From Eulemur rufifrons (Eukaryota; Chordata; Mammalia; Primates; Lemuridae), in contig NC_090989.1 of NCBI RefSeq assembly GCF_041146395.1, positions 245,200,843 through 245,264,842 on the forward strand: DNA of 64,000 nucleotides, in the 5' to 3' direction. Every line of letters starts with the position of its first letter. The stretch's first letter is position 1. The translations under genes and the position numbers were made by a program. The notes beneath the pieces are model-generated. The model searched no databases and had not been told where the DNA came from. It saw only the letters and a list, made by a program, of their open reading frames with translations. Positions 23,559 to 36,065 of the stretch are shown piece by piece.

Positions 23559-25609
23559 TGGAGGTTTGTGTTTTTAAACTTTAAGAGAAGTCCCATCCTA
23601 AGGTCCATACAGTCCTTCCTGCACAGAATTGGAGCAATATTCAAGCACCAAGGAAGCATATCTCTGGAATTCAAGACTTGAGAAGAGCCCCATATCTGGA
23701 TAGATGGCACATTTCCCATTACTTGGCAATGTGCGGGACCTTATTTTCTCAAAATGGTATTTCACCAAATGCTAGTGCCCAGGCTACCTAAGTTTCGACA
23801 CACAGTTGAAGCTCTACTCACCTCCTTTATTAAGCCTTTCAGTTTGCTCTAACCCATATAGATATCTCATATCTCTTAATTTCTTTTTAGCTCAGAAAGT
23901 TTATATTCAGTCATCTATCACATCCTTATACACTGTCTTATACAGTTATCTTTTATTATTTTCTGTGGCTATTTCTTCCATTTTTTTTAAATAATACAAA
24001 CAGCAATGATTATCTTGGTGGTGTTGAAAGCTTAAGGCCTCTATGTCTAAATCGGGTACCAAAAGTCACCCCAAATAAACTTTCAATTTAAAAATACAGT
24101 AATTATTATGAAAATATGGTTTCAAGACAAGGCCTCTAACCTTCCCCCTAAACAAGTATTTCCAACCAGAGTCTGCCTCATCCAAGCCATTTCTATATAG
24201 ATATTTTGAAGTTACCACTAGTAGAAATTTTTTTCTAGGAATTTCATGATGTTTAATAGACTAATCATTTTATTTTCACAGGATTTCAGAATTCCCTGAT
24301 AAATTCAGTTAAATAAAAACCCAGAATTCTCCCTCCCCTTTTCAGGCAAAGCAATGTGGATTTGTAAATACATGATTTATGGTCAACACTGTCTGGCTCA
24401 ATGAGGAAGACAACAGGCCTGAAGTGCCCAAGAAATTTTCAAGTTTAAGCACATAGTTTGATAACATTATATATAATAATAACTTTATGCAATGTTAAAA
24501 ATGCTACTTCCTTTTATTTTTTCCCTCTTGTTGCTTCATTCAGATTCTCATTCAGAATGAACTGAGACTATGTTAGCTCCCTAAAAATTTTAGGTCCTTT
24601 TATTTTTATGGAGAGTTGTCTGATGTCTTATGCCATCTTTTTTTGATGTCTGCCTTGTCATTTATTTCTGGGAAGTCTTAATAACACTAACACTTACTGG
24701 GTTACTTTGTTGTGTAATTAAAACTATGCAAGAGCTTCATATTCTATTCATGAAAAACATTTTAGATACAAAGTGGAGTTTAACTGACCTGTCTTTGTTG
24801 TTGATTCTTTATTTCCTTGTACCTTTAATTGTACAGTAGAGAAAATGTTTCCTGAAATGTTTTTTGCTTAAGTCCACCTGTTTCTAAGACACTATGAGAC
24901 CTATTTTTATATTTTATTTTATCCTTCTTCCATGTGAGTTCCTGTGCCAGACATCTGAGCAGTTAGACAACTTAAGAGCTTCTTTTCTTGGTTGATATTT
25001 GCATTGACATCAATGGGAACTCACATGTGTAAATGAAAACTCTTCTATGGAAAGAATCATCTTTAAGACCCATCTGGACCAGCCAGATAACTCTGAGAAT
25101 GGTTTTATATTACTCAAGGAAATTTAACTATTTATGACTGCTAGGTACTCTGAGCAGATTCACATAGAAATGCATTAGCAATTTTCAAAAAATATTTTAC
25201 GCCATCATATGAAAATGTATCTCCCAAGTTACAGCTCTTCATATATAATAATACCTTATATGACACAAGATATACACAACAATGAAGTGTGGGAATGTAT
25301 TATCATCATTATTTTTATGTAAACTCACTTAGGCTTACCTATACGATTAGATCATTCCATCAAAACAGTAAAGGCCAGAGCCAGGATAAAAATTTAAAAT
25401 GTTCTGATTAAAAATAATATAAAGGATGGATGATGCTGAAATGATTTAAAAAATCCATAAAACGAACTTTGAAAGTCCACTCAATTAAACCAATATATTA
25501 TACTTACATAATATGATATATATATGTGTGTATAAATATATGCACACATAAATGAATAAGTTAATCATTTCAAATTATATAAGTATAAAATATGTTAACT
25601 AATTAATAA
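23559..25609. other. Unassigned AT-rich sequence
   Basis: About 2 kb without a recognised gene or repeat. There is a short AT/TG-rich microsatellite-like tract at 25509-25545. Confidence 0.5.
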
Positions 25610-25790
25610 CCTGGTATTCATTCAACAAGCACTTATTAATTACTTAACATATGCCAGAAACTCTACTACAGGAGCAAAGGTAGAGATGAGTAAGGTAAGG
25701 CCTGTGCATTATGTGGCAATGCAGTATAGTGTTTAAATGCTGGCTCCTGAGGCAAAATGTAGGGTTTTTATACCAAAGGCAAACTGCATA
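25610..25790. repeat. L2 (antisense) and MIR (sense) fragments
   Basis: 25612-25700 resembles the antisense L2 3' end ('attcattcaacaagcacttattaattac', then 'gccagaaactctactacagg'). 25720-25790 begins like a sense MIR ('gcagtatagtgtttaaatgctggctcctgagg'). Confidence 0.55.
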
Positions 25791-25959
25791 TTGGTCTATA
25801 GCTCTACATCTTCTATTTTTATATTAGTTATATAACATACTTAGTATCCTATATAATTCACAAGAACTAATTATTCATAATAATAAATATCCACAAAGAC
25901 AATAGAAAAGTAAATACATCTTTTTTGTTTTCACATAATTTTAAACTTTCAAAAGAGTT

Positions 25960-26200
25960 GTGAAAAAAGTTCAGAGACTGTATGAAACATCCAGAATAGG
26001 CAAGTCAAAAGAGACAGAAAGTAGATTAGTGATTGCTTAACTCTGGGTCATAGGACAGGGAATGGGGAAATATGGGGAGTGACAGCTAATGAGTATGGGG
26101 TTTCTTTAGGGAGTTTCCATTGATAGTACGATTGTTTTCAAATGATGATATTTATATCTTATATATTTATATATAAACATAAGAAAAAAAAAATATATAT
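25960..26200 (+). mobile_element. L1M 3' UTR fragment
   Basis: 'gaaacatccagaataggcaagtcaaaagagacagaaagtagattagtgattgc' and 'gggagtgacagctaatgagtatggggtttcttt' are typical of L1M 3' UTRs. The end decays into AT-rich sequence. Confidence 0.85.
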
Positions 26201-28059
26201 ACTTACAATTTCACCAGTATCATTTGTCCTTTCTAGTGTTTGGATTGGAAGGGGGATAGAGGTGAATGGTCTTACCTACGATTTTGATCCAATCATCTTA
26301 TAAATTCACACTTGATTTTTAAAGTTGAATATGCTTTTTTCTTCAATGATAGTAAGTCAAAAGGTTGCTTGTCCCTAAGGACCCCTGTAAAAGTATTTCA
26401 CAGAGCAGGATGCCTTTTTTTCAAGTGTCCCCTCTAATTTTAGGTGTATCCATGATATGAATGGACTCCATCTAGAGAAGCTTCTACAGAATATCTCCAA
26501 GCCTCCACCTCACATACCACTCTCTCCTTACCCACATCTCACTATGTGACTGCACCCCCAAGGAAATGCTGGTTTGTTGGATGTCCTTCTTAGCATCATA
26601 CACAACTCATTCATGAAGAGTCAAGAAACAAGTAATTCTCTTTTATGCTCATTTTACATTTTGAAATTTATAAAAATTGACCACAGCACATATAACTCCA
26701 TCTTTCCCACTAACCCGGATATGCTAAATATGTGACGGTTGTTAAGAAACTGTGGTTGTGTAAAATTTCCAACTTTGAAAACCAACACAGTTTTATTGAG
26801 ACAAAACAGCAAATATATTTTTTCAAAAGTATCAAATTAGGGACACTTGAAAGTTTGAGAAGACCCAAGTACAATAAGGAATCTGATGTTCAGCCTTCAA
26901 TTTCAGATTATTAACAAACTGAAGGTAGGTTAAATGGAAGAGTCCTTTTTAAATATTTCTTTCTGATCATTTCAGTTGCATACAAATAATAATAACTAAT
27001 CCCTAATATAAATACATGGTGTACCTGGTTTGATTCACAATGCCCTAAAAGGGTTTTCTAATCGTAATTAACTTTTATGAAACATTTATATAGTAAAGAA
27101 ATATTTTTGTTTTTAATGTCTCAATATTAGAACTCATCAATGAAATTTGCCCACCTAATGCTCAACTATCCAGGAAACTAAACCACGTGGAATCTAAAAC
27201 AATAAGATCAGATTTTTAAAATTTTAGCTTTTGAGCAGGAAACCATATTATCACAGATTCTATTGGCAAATGTGTTCTGTCTTTTGAAAATAGGCCCTCA
27301 GGCCTAGACTTAGCTTACCCTTGCTATTGTTTTAAATAAAACTTTTTACAAGTTAGAATATATTGTTTTAAAGCTTCCAAAAAGCAGTATATAATATAAA
27401 TAGAGGGAGTCTACGAGAGGCAAGACATGCAGGCAGCAGCCGGAAGACTAACAATTCTGAAACACTGAGTTACTCTGAGAGCACCCTCACTTCATATCAC
27501 AAGACTGTTCAAATGATTACCCTATATGATAAAGAAGATATTAAATTCTATTCCATATATTCTAATTAAAAATCAAGGGCATAATAATAATTAATGGCAT
27601 ATGATAAATATCAAAAATATTTTCTTTGGCTAGAATATTTTAAAGTTGGATTAAAATGTTAAACTACTGGAAAAACTTATTTATCCAGAATGACTCATAC
27701 ACTGAAGACTATTATAAGAAAAGATGTTTCTGTATTTAGTTTTATAAAGTATAATTGTTTCAAAGGTTAAAAAGGTTTAAGGCCATTTTTCTCAGCATAC
27801 TAGCCTATCAAGTGCATGTATCATGTCTTTGCAGGAGGATCACTTACCATTCGGTAAGGTCATTAGTTAAGGGTTGAAGTAAAGCTTATAAGAGCATTAC
27901 ATGTGAGAGATATATGAGCAGTGCTAAACCAATAGGTAGGAATACACAAATAAATGAATTTAAGTCAAAAGAGGAAAAATCACTTAAATTCAGCTGAAAT
28001 GGACAATTTTGTCCCCCTATCTACTAATATACTGTGCAATAGAGTCAAAACGTTTTTCG
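26201..28059. other. Unassigned sequence
   Basis: No gene or clear repeat. The 60-residue open frame at 26732-26914 has no splice signals or recognisable motif. Confidence 0.5.
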
Positions 28060-28330
28060 GTTCTTTAGTCATGAAATATGTACACAAGTCCCAAAAGTGT
28101 TACATGTTCTATGATAGAAGAATGCAACAGGGTAGAATTGGGAAAAAGAGAAAGGGAGGTTAATTCTACCTGATAGCAAAGGTATAAAATCCTTTATTGG
28201 ATAGGCAGTAAACAGAATCTTGAAAAAGGAGACAGTGTTATCAGGCTCAAATGGATACAAGAAGGAAAATTGACAGACCTACAATGCATGCTTAATAAAG
28301 GTAGCTGGACGAATGAGGGAATGAACGAGT
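28060..28330 (+). repeat. Possible L2 3' end
   Basis: The end of this stretch ('atgcttaataaaggtagctggacgaatgagggaatgaacgag') is like an L2 tail with gaatg-type repeats. The rest is too diverged to call. Confidence 0.3.
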
Positions 28331-28935
28331 GTATGCATGAGAGGATGGAACTGTGTCAGTAAAGTCATGAACATATAAAATACTCTGAAACATTAAGGTG
28401 TTATTAACCAATTCACTATGGCTGCAACACAGATTATACAGGAGGGCATGATGAAAGGTAAAGACTTGATATAGACAGGGTTGAATGATAGAACATTTCT
28501 TCTAAATTAGAATTTTAAAGGAAATAGCAATAATTTAAGAGTCTCAACAAAGGAATACCACAGTCTTTTTTGAGATCATAATGGCAGCAATGTATAAGGA
28601 AGAAATAAATGAAATTGATTTAAAATATGATTTAAGCTACCAAATTGATAAAGTTCTTCCATACCATCAGTGGAAGTATCTAGTATTAGCACAGCTGACA
28701 ACCAGTTGAGTTGAGGAGAGTGGTGAAATTTGGGGAAAACTTCCACTCAAATGGGAAAAAGAGAGACCATTATTTTATACTATCAACCATTCTCATCATT
28801 GTCAAATTTTATATAGTCATACAAAATGGCCCTGATGTAATTAATAGAAGAGAAGGTGAAATCTTGATTCATTATGAGTTTTGGAGTTGGAAAAGCAGAA
28901 GGTAAGGTGGACCAAACATTGATGGTGTCAAAGCA
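28331..28935. other. Unassigned sequence
   Basis: No recognised gene or repeat. Confidence 0.5.
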
Positions 28936-29330
28936 AAAAGTGTGCCAGATAAAAATAAACAGGAAAGGAAGACTTTATTCAAGGCTATTGCAAGAAGGAA
29001 GAGGGACAACAGTTTAAACCTAACTCCACTGAGGCAAGGGAGCATCCCAGGCCATCTGTGCTTGCTAATTGGCTATGCCCAATGGAAAAGTAAATTTTCG
29101 TATAACTTCATAACAAAACAGAGGTTTATTTACACTCACTGAAGTTAGGCTCCTCCCCTCCCACAGAGACTGGGAGATAGGGGGTCTAACTTCCTCCATG
29201 ATGATTACATTTCAAAGGAATAACTCCTCAGTTTTTGAGAAATGACACTACTGGTTTGTAAAATTGACAAAAGGCATTTAAAACGATTTACACCTGAAAG
29301 GGGCATAGAAAGAATTTACAATTACAAATT
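28936..29330 (-). repeat. Possible LTR-like block, antisense
   Basis: The stretch beginning 'aacaggaaaggaagactttattcaaggctattgcaag' looks like the antisense R/U5 side of an endogenous retroviral LTR: an inverted polyadenylation signal (tttatt) followed by GC-richer sequence. No TSD or terminal TG/CA was established and no family is assigned. Confidence 0.3.
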
Positions 29331-32300
29331 TTCTTATATAAATGATTAAAGAATAGGGAGGTTAGGGACCAAGAGTCAGGAAGAAACCTCTCCAAAATGC
29401 AGTATGGATGAAGAGCATGTTAAGGACCTCTTAATCAGTGGGAAGAGAGTGGCTAAAACAATATATAATGGAATCCAGCCTAAGTGGTGGAAACTGGGAA
29501 AATCAGAAGACAGGTGGTGGACTGGAAAAGATTTTTTTTTTTTTTTTTAATGAGGCCTAAAAACAAAGTATAGAGCAAGTGAAAAATTGAGACAACATAC
29601 ATGAGACAATATGTATATCGATATTGATATAATTTTATATTGCAATGTAACATTTTGAGATGAGAACATTTCTGCTCCATCATGAATGTGGGTTCCTGAT
29701 ATGATGATTGGGTAAAGGCATTAAAACCAAGGAAGAAAAATTGATGCTAAATTGATCTATTATAACAATAATAAGAGCCTTTTTTGGCGTGAGCTCTGTC
29801 CTAAACATACAGTACTACATGTAACTCTAGGTCTAATCCTCACATTTTGAAAAATACTGCCAGATGACTTTTCTCTTACTTGAACACATTCTTGCAATGC
29901 TTCATTTAAAAGTATTGCTTGAAACCTGGAGTAAATTAAATGTCCTGGATCTTCATGACTTTGGAGTGTTTGTAACTATGTTAATTTTTTTTTTGTGTGT
30001 GTGTATGTGTTTATTTTTGGCTTCTTTTTATTTTTGTTTCTATTCTTATATACTGTTAGTGCTTCTAACTCCTCCCTGGTGCCTGGTGCCCTTCTCAGCT
30101 CTTCTAAATTGACTATTTGAATCTGAGAAATAAAATAGGCTTTCAGAATTTTAAGGAAACTGGAAATAATATTTATTGCTGCTGGGAAGTTGAATGGCAG
30201 CAGAGAGAGTTACTTTTTACTGTAAATACTTCTGTATTAGTAGAGTCTATTACAACAAACGTTTGGAATTTGAAAAGGCTATTTGAAAATATGTATGTAG
30301 ATTAATTCTGCTTTAAGTTAGCACCTGAGGGACCTTCCCCCGACAAAAATTAGTGAGCATTACTGTGTGAGCTTTGTGGCTTGTATTCTGATTGCCAAGA
30401 AGTCTTCTTAGTGTCCTTTTCAGTTTATCAGTGCTTCAAGATATGTGAGGTCACCAAGTTTTTGAGTTTTGGATACAGACGGCATTATTGTATGCATACA
30501 TTTTCTAATTTGAGAAGATAAGAATAGTGAAAAAAAAAATTCTGGTTCAATTATTTAGCAGTGAAGTGGTTAAAAGCCCCACTGCAGCTGATGTCTACGT
30601 TTTCATGTGATTTGCTCTTGAAAAATGCTTTCTCTTGTCATCACTAGAGAGTACTCTACTCCTCTCATATTATGCAGAACAAAATCTCAGTCAGCATAGG
30701 GAAAAACATCAATTATTAATGGGACATAAATTATTCCTAATCTACACACAATGCCTAATCCCTGGTTCACAGAAATGCAAATTGTGCTTCAAAAACAATA
30801 TGTTAACAAGTCATTTGTCTGCAAAAGACAGGAGCCCAAGTTCAATATAAAATATAGAACAAATACTTCAAGCTCATTTCAAGGAATATGCTGATGGAAG
30901 TTATCCAGAACTGCAAGGAAATAGAAAACTATGCAAACAAAATATCCACAAGGTGAATTGCCTTTTGGTACATAAAAACAACTAGTGTGTCTATTATAGC
31001 TAGTTTTCAATTCTTCAAGAAAGTTAAGAATTAACTGGAAAGTTATACTAACATATTCTTTATTATGAATAGTAAAATAGTAAATAAATAACAAAGGAAG
31101 TGATGATAGCTTTAAGAGGGCAGTTTTTCTTCTCCCTAGTAGGAACACTCAAAACAGGACCCTAAATTTATCACGAAATCTATGGAAACTGGTAGACTAT
31201 AAACATTATAAACAACTGTCTGCTGATAAAAAAGAGACATCTAAGCCAAGTCACCTGGCCCAAACCATGAACCGTGTGCATCCTCTCTATTCAAGTTAAC
31301 TTCAATAGGCTTCATGATAGTTGTGGTTTGATGTTGTTCTGAATTTAAATGTTCCTCTATGTGTCCAGCTCCACATATCTTCCATATACTCAGCATCACA
31401 GTAATTGACACGGGAAAGGTTATATTGCTATACTTTCCCAGAAAGATGGGGGCTTTTCCTGACCTAAAACATCTGTAGGTGGAATTCACTTCAAATTCCA
31501 GGTCTCAGAAATTCTACAGTTAGTTTAAATATATTATTGTTAAAATGCTAAAAGAAAGGACAGATTTTACTACATTTTATCACTCAGAGTTACTTATTCT
31601 AGACAATGGCTTTAAGAATATGTATACAGAGGAATGCATCATTTTCTGCATTATTTTCTTAAAAACTGATCCTCATGAAATTCTCATTGAAAAAAAATGA
31701 TTCTGTGATAAATAAATTCCTCAAACTATTCATTTGTAGGGCTGGAGGATGCTCATTTTTTAAAATCTCTTTTATCTCTCTCCTTTCCCCAAAGATGAGG
31801 ACTTATTACTCTGATTGGACAGATTTCAGAACACTTATTTTCGCCTATTTTATTACTGGGATGGGTAAATGATGTTTTACAGCATACACCTGGGCATCGT
31901 CCTCTTACACACCTGTTTGGGTGCAGCTGCATAGGTTAACTGAACTGAGTCTCTTCTTTGGACCTGGCTCTCTCTGCCTTTTCTTTTTCTTTTTGTGAGT
32001 CTTTTTCTTCCAGCACTTCCTGCCATGAAGTTTGGTAAGAGCTGCAATCCACCTATCCTACTTTTCTGCTTTTCACTCTTTTATGTGTTTTCTTCATGGA
32101 ATGAGTTAGGAATTACGCTAGTATGCACTCAGAGTGGGCCTACCATATTCTGTCTTCTACCTCCTGTTTTCATTTAAATGTATGATAAACTGACATCCAG
32201 CCTGGCTCAGCTGGCCATATTGGTCCTAGAATGAATGGAATCACATTGGTAAGTTTGGGTAAATGAACAGACATCATTTATTCCTGCATATCTTACCAGC

Positions 32301-32994
32301 ATACTTAAAAGAGTATCAGGCATTCACATTATTAATATTAAAATGTTACTTTGAGTTCCTATTTATAATATCACTGTTATTGCTTCTTCTGTATACAGCT
32401 TCCTCTGGAGACCTCATGAAGAGTAAATGAGATTAGTACAAGGCAAATTAGGGCACTCCTGGGCCTCCTGGCCGTAATACCTTCCTAATGCTATCAAAAC
32501 CCACTATTAGTTCTAATATACACTGTCTTGTGCTCAGAGGGTCCCAAAGTACTTGTATATATTAAAATATCTTGGAAGACATACAGAAAAAAAAAAAAGC
32601 TCCTTAGCTATGTAACCTGTGTTCTGAAACATTTAATCATGGGATATTTTTTAAAACTCCTATGTTATTATAAATTTCTCATGGAAATAATATCCTAGAG
32701 ACATTATTTGGGAACTTCTGCTCCAGAATGAAGCTGAGAATGTAAACAATTGTCTATGTAATAAAAAAAAAGTATGAATTTGACCTAAACTGCATGTAAA
32801 ACTGCTAATTCTCCACTTCATTTCACAAGTGTGTATTTTCCTCAAACTACTGACACTGGAAACAAAAACTTCACTCAACCAGAATATTATTTAAATAGTA
32901 GTTGATTTCCTAATAACATATTTCACTTCCGTTAACTAAAAAAAATTAAATGAGGTTTATACTTTGGAAAAAGGAGAGCTGTATTTCTAATAAA
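29331..32994. other. Unassigned sequence
   Basis: About 3.7 kb. T-run at 29532-29548 and a TG-rich tract at about 29994-30010. A weak antisense MIR-like piece lies near 29775-29850. The open frames at 29864-30112, 30879-31148 and 31241-31489 have no framing splice sites or familiar motifs. Confidence 0.5.
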
Positions 32995-33300
32995 GGGTAG
33001 TAACCTGTTGGGTGGCCATTCCAACAGGCTAGGAAACAGAGCCCCAGCCAGAAGCCAGGCACACATGCTTCAAAGGACAGACAAAAGGAACAAGATTTAT
33101 ATTGAGCAGGGTGGTCAAATATACCTAGTCAACAAGCTATAGGAGGAGTCATGAATATTTATGGGGGAGTTAATACACATGTAATTATGTTTTATCTCTC
33201 CCATCCCATCATGGCTGGGAAGTCATTTTTAAGGTGTTTCTGGGGCACCCTTGGCCAAGAGGGGTCCATTCAGTAGGCAGAGGGCTTTGGATTTTATTTT
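32995..33300 (-). repeat. Possible LTR-like block
   Basis: A GC-richer block with 'aacaagatttatattgagcagggtggtcaaatatacctag' resembles antisense LTR sequence. Ends and TSD were not found. Confidence 0.3.
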
Positions 33301-34486
33301 TAGTTCATACTTCTAACCTTTGCATATAAGTGTCCTAGGAATCTTTTTCAACAATAGTTGGATCTTGAGGAAATCAACACACTTAATAACACTTTAAATA
33401 TTACTTATAGACCCTTTATTTCTTGGTTAATATCTATTTTGTAGGATATTACTGTCACAATATTTTTTCTCTCTCTTATTACTTTTGAGTCTCTCTGAAA
33501 TTCAGAATAAGCATTCTTGCTATAGGAATTATCTGAACTGAAATTTATAACAGAAATAATATATGAACACCACATGGAATTTGTCTTATTTTTCCCTAAG
33601 ATACATGTCTGTATCATAGTCATGTCATATCAATGAATTTCTAATGTCATTTTAGATATATTCAAAGATAACATAGAATTGAATGTAGCCTTCTTCCTAT
33701 CTTTTGAGATTATGAAAGCATGTATTTAATACTAAGTTTGGCTTTGTTTTAAAAATATGTAATATAATAGGCCTTTTAGTTACACAGGAACTTAATATAT
33801 TAGATATCCTTTAATGTAAAGAAATTTTGATAATATGACATTCATTAACATAATTGAATACCAATAATGGATATCATGTCTGGCAGGTAGCAACTGAATA
33901 AAGCCAAATTGACTTCTCTAGAAAATAGCCTGCCTTCTCTCTGGAGATAAATGAAAATTCCTTACCACCAGGCTGGTCTAGGAGGTTTGTTTAAGGTAAC
34001 TGAGTCCCTAATTATGACGGACCTATGTGAGAAACTCAGGAACTCAGAAACCCAGGCATGACATCTTTGGGATATATTTAAGAAAGTTCTGTACCTCTTT
34101 TCACGATACTCCATCCCTAAAAACAAGAAAATGACAGAAAATTTTTCTGGAACTTAAGGGTTGTAAGTTGTTTGAGGGAGTGTAAGTTTCCTCTTTCAGA
34201 AAACAAAATCTAAGTGGGCTCTTTTGAGGTATAGCAAGAACCAAGAACCACCATATCCAGGTACTTCTAACAAAGACCAGGTTTAAAATCTTGGAATAGA
34301 ATTCATAGTGGGGACCACCGTTGTTACTTGAATCATAGTAAAGAAAGAGTCTCTTGGCCTTCTAATGGCAGTTTATCATCCCACCCCAAATTAGCAGATT
34401 TTAGAGACATCCTTGAGCTGCTAATTCCTCAAATATCCATTACAAAGAAAAATAATCTGTATCAAACAATTTTCAAAAAATTAAAT
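33301..34486. other. Unassigned sequence
   Basis: No gene or recognised repeat; AT-rich. Confidence 0.5.
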
Positions 34487-34491
34487 CTGTC

Positions 34492-35378
34492 TGTATCAGC
34501 TTGCTTGGGCTGAGGTAACAAAATATCAGCAAATAGGTGGTTTAAACAACAGAAATGTATTTCCCCACAGTTCTGGAGGCTGGGAAGTCTAAGACTAAGG
34601 TGCCAGCTGATTCAGTTCCTGGTGAAAGCTCTCTCCCTGGGCTGCAGATGGCTGACTCCTCAGTGTGTTCTCACATGGCCTTTGCTCAGTGCATGTGTGC
34701 TTTGAGGAGAGAGAACCTCTCTTCCTCTTCTTATAAGGCCGCTAATCCTGAGGTCCCCAACCCCTGGGCCAGGAACAACTACCAGTCTGTGGCCTGTTAG
34801 GAACCACGCTGCACAGCAGGAGATGAGTATTGGTGACATATATAGTGAAGCTTCCTCTCTATTTACAGTCAGTCCCCATCCCTCACATCACTGCCTGACC
34901 TCCTGTCAGATCAGCAGCGGCATCGGAATCTCAAAGGAGCACCAACCCTACTGTAAACTGCTGTAAACTGCACACATGAGGGATCTAGGTTGCATGCTCC
35001 TTATGAGAATCTAATGCCTAATGATCTGAAGTAAAGCTGAGGCAGTGATGCTAGTGCTGGGGAGCAGCTGCAAACACAGATTCTCATTAGCAGAGAGGTT
35101 TGACTGCACAATAAATGTAATGTGCTTGAATCATCCTGAAACCATCCTCTCCATCCTGTCCATGGAAAAATTGCCTTCCATGAAACTGGTCCCTGGTGTT
35201 AAAAAGTTTGGGGACCACTGCACTAATCCCATCATGAGCACCCCACCCTCATGAGCTAATCTAATCATTATCATCTCTCAAAGGCCCCGTCTCCAAATAC
35301 CACCGCATTGTGGGTTAAGGCTTCACATATAAATTTGGATGTGGGGTGGGGAGGGACAAAAACATTCAGTTCATAACA
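34492..35378 (-). mobile_element. MLT1-type MaLR solo LTR, antisense, interrupted by hAT
   Basis: Antisense ERVL-MaLR LTR: it opens with 'tgtatcagcttgcttgggctgaggtaac' and closes with 'ttcagttcataaca'. MLT1 phrases include 'ttctggaggctgggaagtctaag' and 'cctcttcttataagg'. Candidate 5-bp TSDs are ctgtc (34487-34491) and gtgtc (35379-35383), one mismatch. A hAT element fills 34748-35220. No internal retroviral sequence is present, so this is a solo LTR. Confidence 0.92.
34748..35220 (-). mobile_element. hAT-type DNA transposon, copy 2, nested in MLT1
   Basis: Starts ctgaggtccccaac and ends gtttggggaccactg. Flanking 8-bp TSDs are cgctaatc (34740-34747) and cactaatc (35221-35228); the single difference is a CG to CA change, as expected from CpG decay. 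It matches the copy at 19560-20028 in the opposite orientation. A 10-bp tandem duplication (ctgtaaactg) sits at 34951-34970. It is younger than the LTR it interrupts. No open frame. Confidence 0.95.
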
Positions 35379-35586
35379 GTGTCATCCTAGAGTGAATATT
35401 AAATTGCTGCAAAGCTGAATGGCTAGAACACATCAAAATTAATTCATAGATTAATTTCTTACATGTAAAATAAACATAAGCAGATACTTTATGTAGGAGT
35501 GAATGACAGACAGGCTCTCTCTACCCTTTCTTCATATGCTGAGCGTTACTAGTCTGGAAATGTGAAGAATATTGATTATCCCTTAG

Positions 35587-35751
35587 GTGGAAAGTCACGT
35601 ATTTTCCAAAAACCATTTTTGGAAAATAAACTTTTTGCCATTTCCCATGACACTTTTTCAAAAGATGAAAAACCTCTGTATTACAAGCAGTTGGTCCCTG
35701 TGGCCTATAAGATACTCACAAAGAATGGCTACAATCAAGCCCCCATTCCAG
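35587..35751 (+). CDS. Candidate internal coding exon of an unidentified gene
   Basis: A 165-base block is framed by an acceptor (gattatcccttag, 35574-35586) and a strong donor (ccag|gtaagt, gtaagt at 35752-35757). In one frame it is open throughout. It enters in phase 1 and leaves in phase 1, so it is exactly 55 codons long and could be skipped without a frameshift. The encoded peptide includes SRIFQKPFLENKLFAIS and YYKQLVPVAYKILTKNGY, ending NQAPIP. It is rich in Lys, Tyr and Phe and has no membrane segment or domain I recognise. The upstream polypyrimidine tract is weak. No partner exon was found in the window, which would fit a gene with long introns. A 13-bp hairpin (35600-35628) lies inside it. 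Alternatives are a fossil exon or a chance open frame; I put the real-exon case a little under even. Confidence 0.42.
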
Positions 35752-35839
35752 GTAAGTCGGCCCACACCCTGTTCCGTGCAGGAGCATTCCCTGCTCCTGC
35801 TTCTACCCTTGCTCAGTGCTCATTTTCCAACCCCAGGTC

Positions 35840-36065
35840 TCATGCTTCCCATGAAATATTCCCTACTCCAAGTTCTTCTTTCAATTCGACACCTTTTTTT
35901 CATCCTGAATTCTTCATCTAGCCCTTGCTACATACTCAGTTGAATCATCACATAACTTTTCTTACACATCTTAAAGATTTCCCACTCATGAAAAGAGACA
36001 AGATTTTGTATCCCTCCAAACATTGAGCACAGAGTTTTGCACATGGTAAATGCTAACTAATTGGG
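35840..36065 (+). repeat. L2 LINE 3' fragment, sense
   Basis: Weak sense L2: 'catgaaaagagacaagattttgtatccctcc', then 'gcacagagttttgcacatggtaaatgctaacta', in the positions of the L2 3' end. Confidence 0.55.

Noticed and set aside
28936..29330. Full endogenous retrovirus between the two LTR-like blocks (28936 and 32995)
   Set aside because: No gag, pol or env similarity in between, and the two blocks are not alike.
35587..35943. Second plus-strand frame through the candidate exon
   Set aside because: It is shifted relative to the phase-symmetric frame and runs on past the donor into C/T-rich sequence; overlap of open frames there reflects composition.
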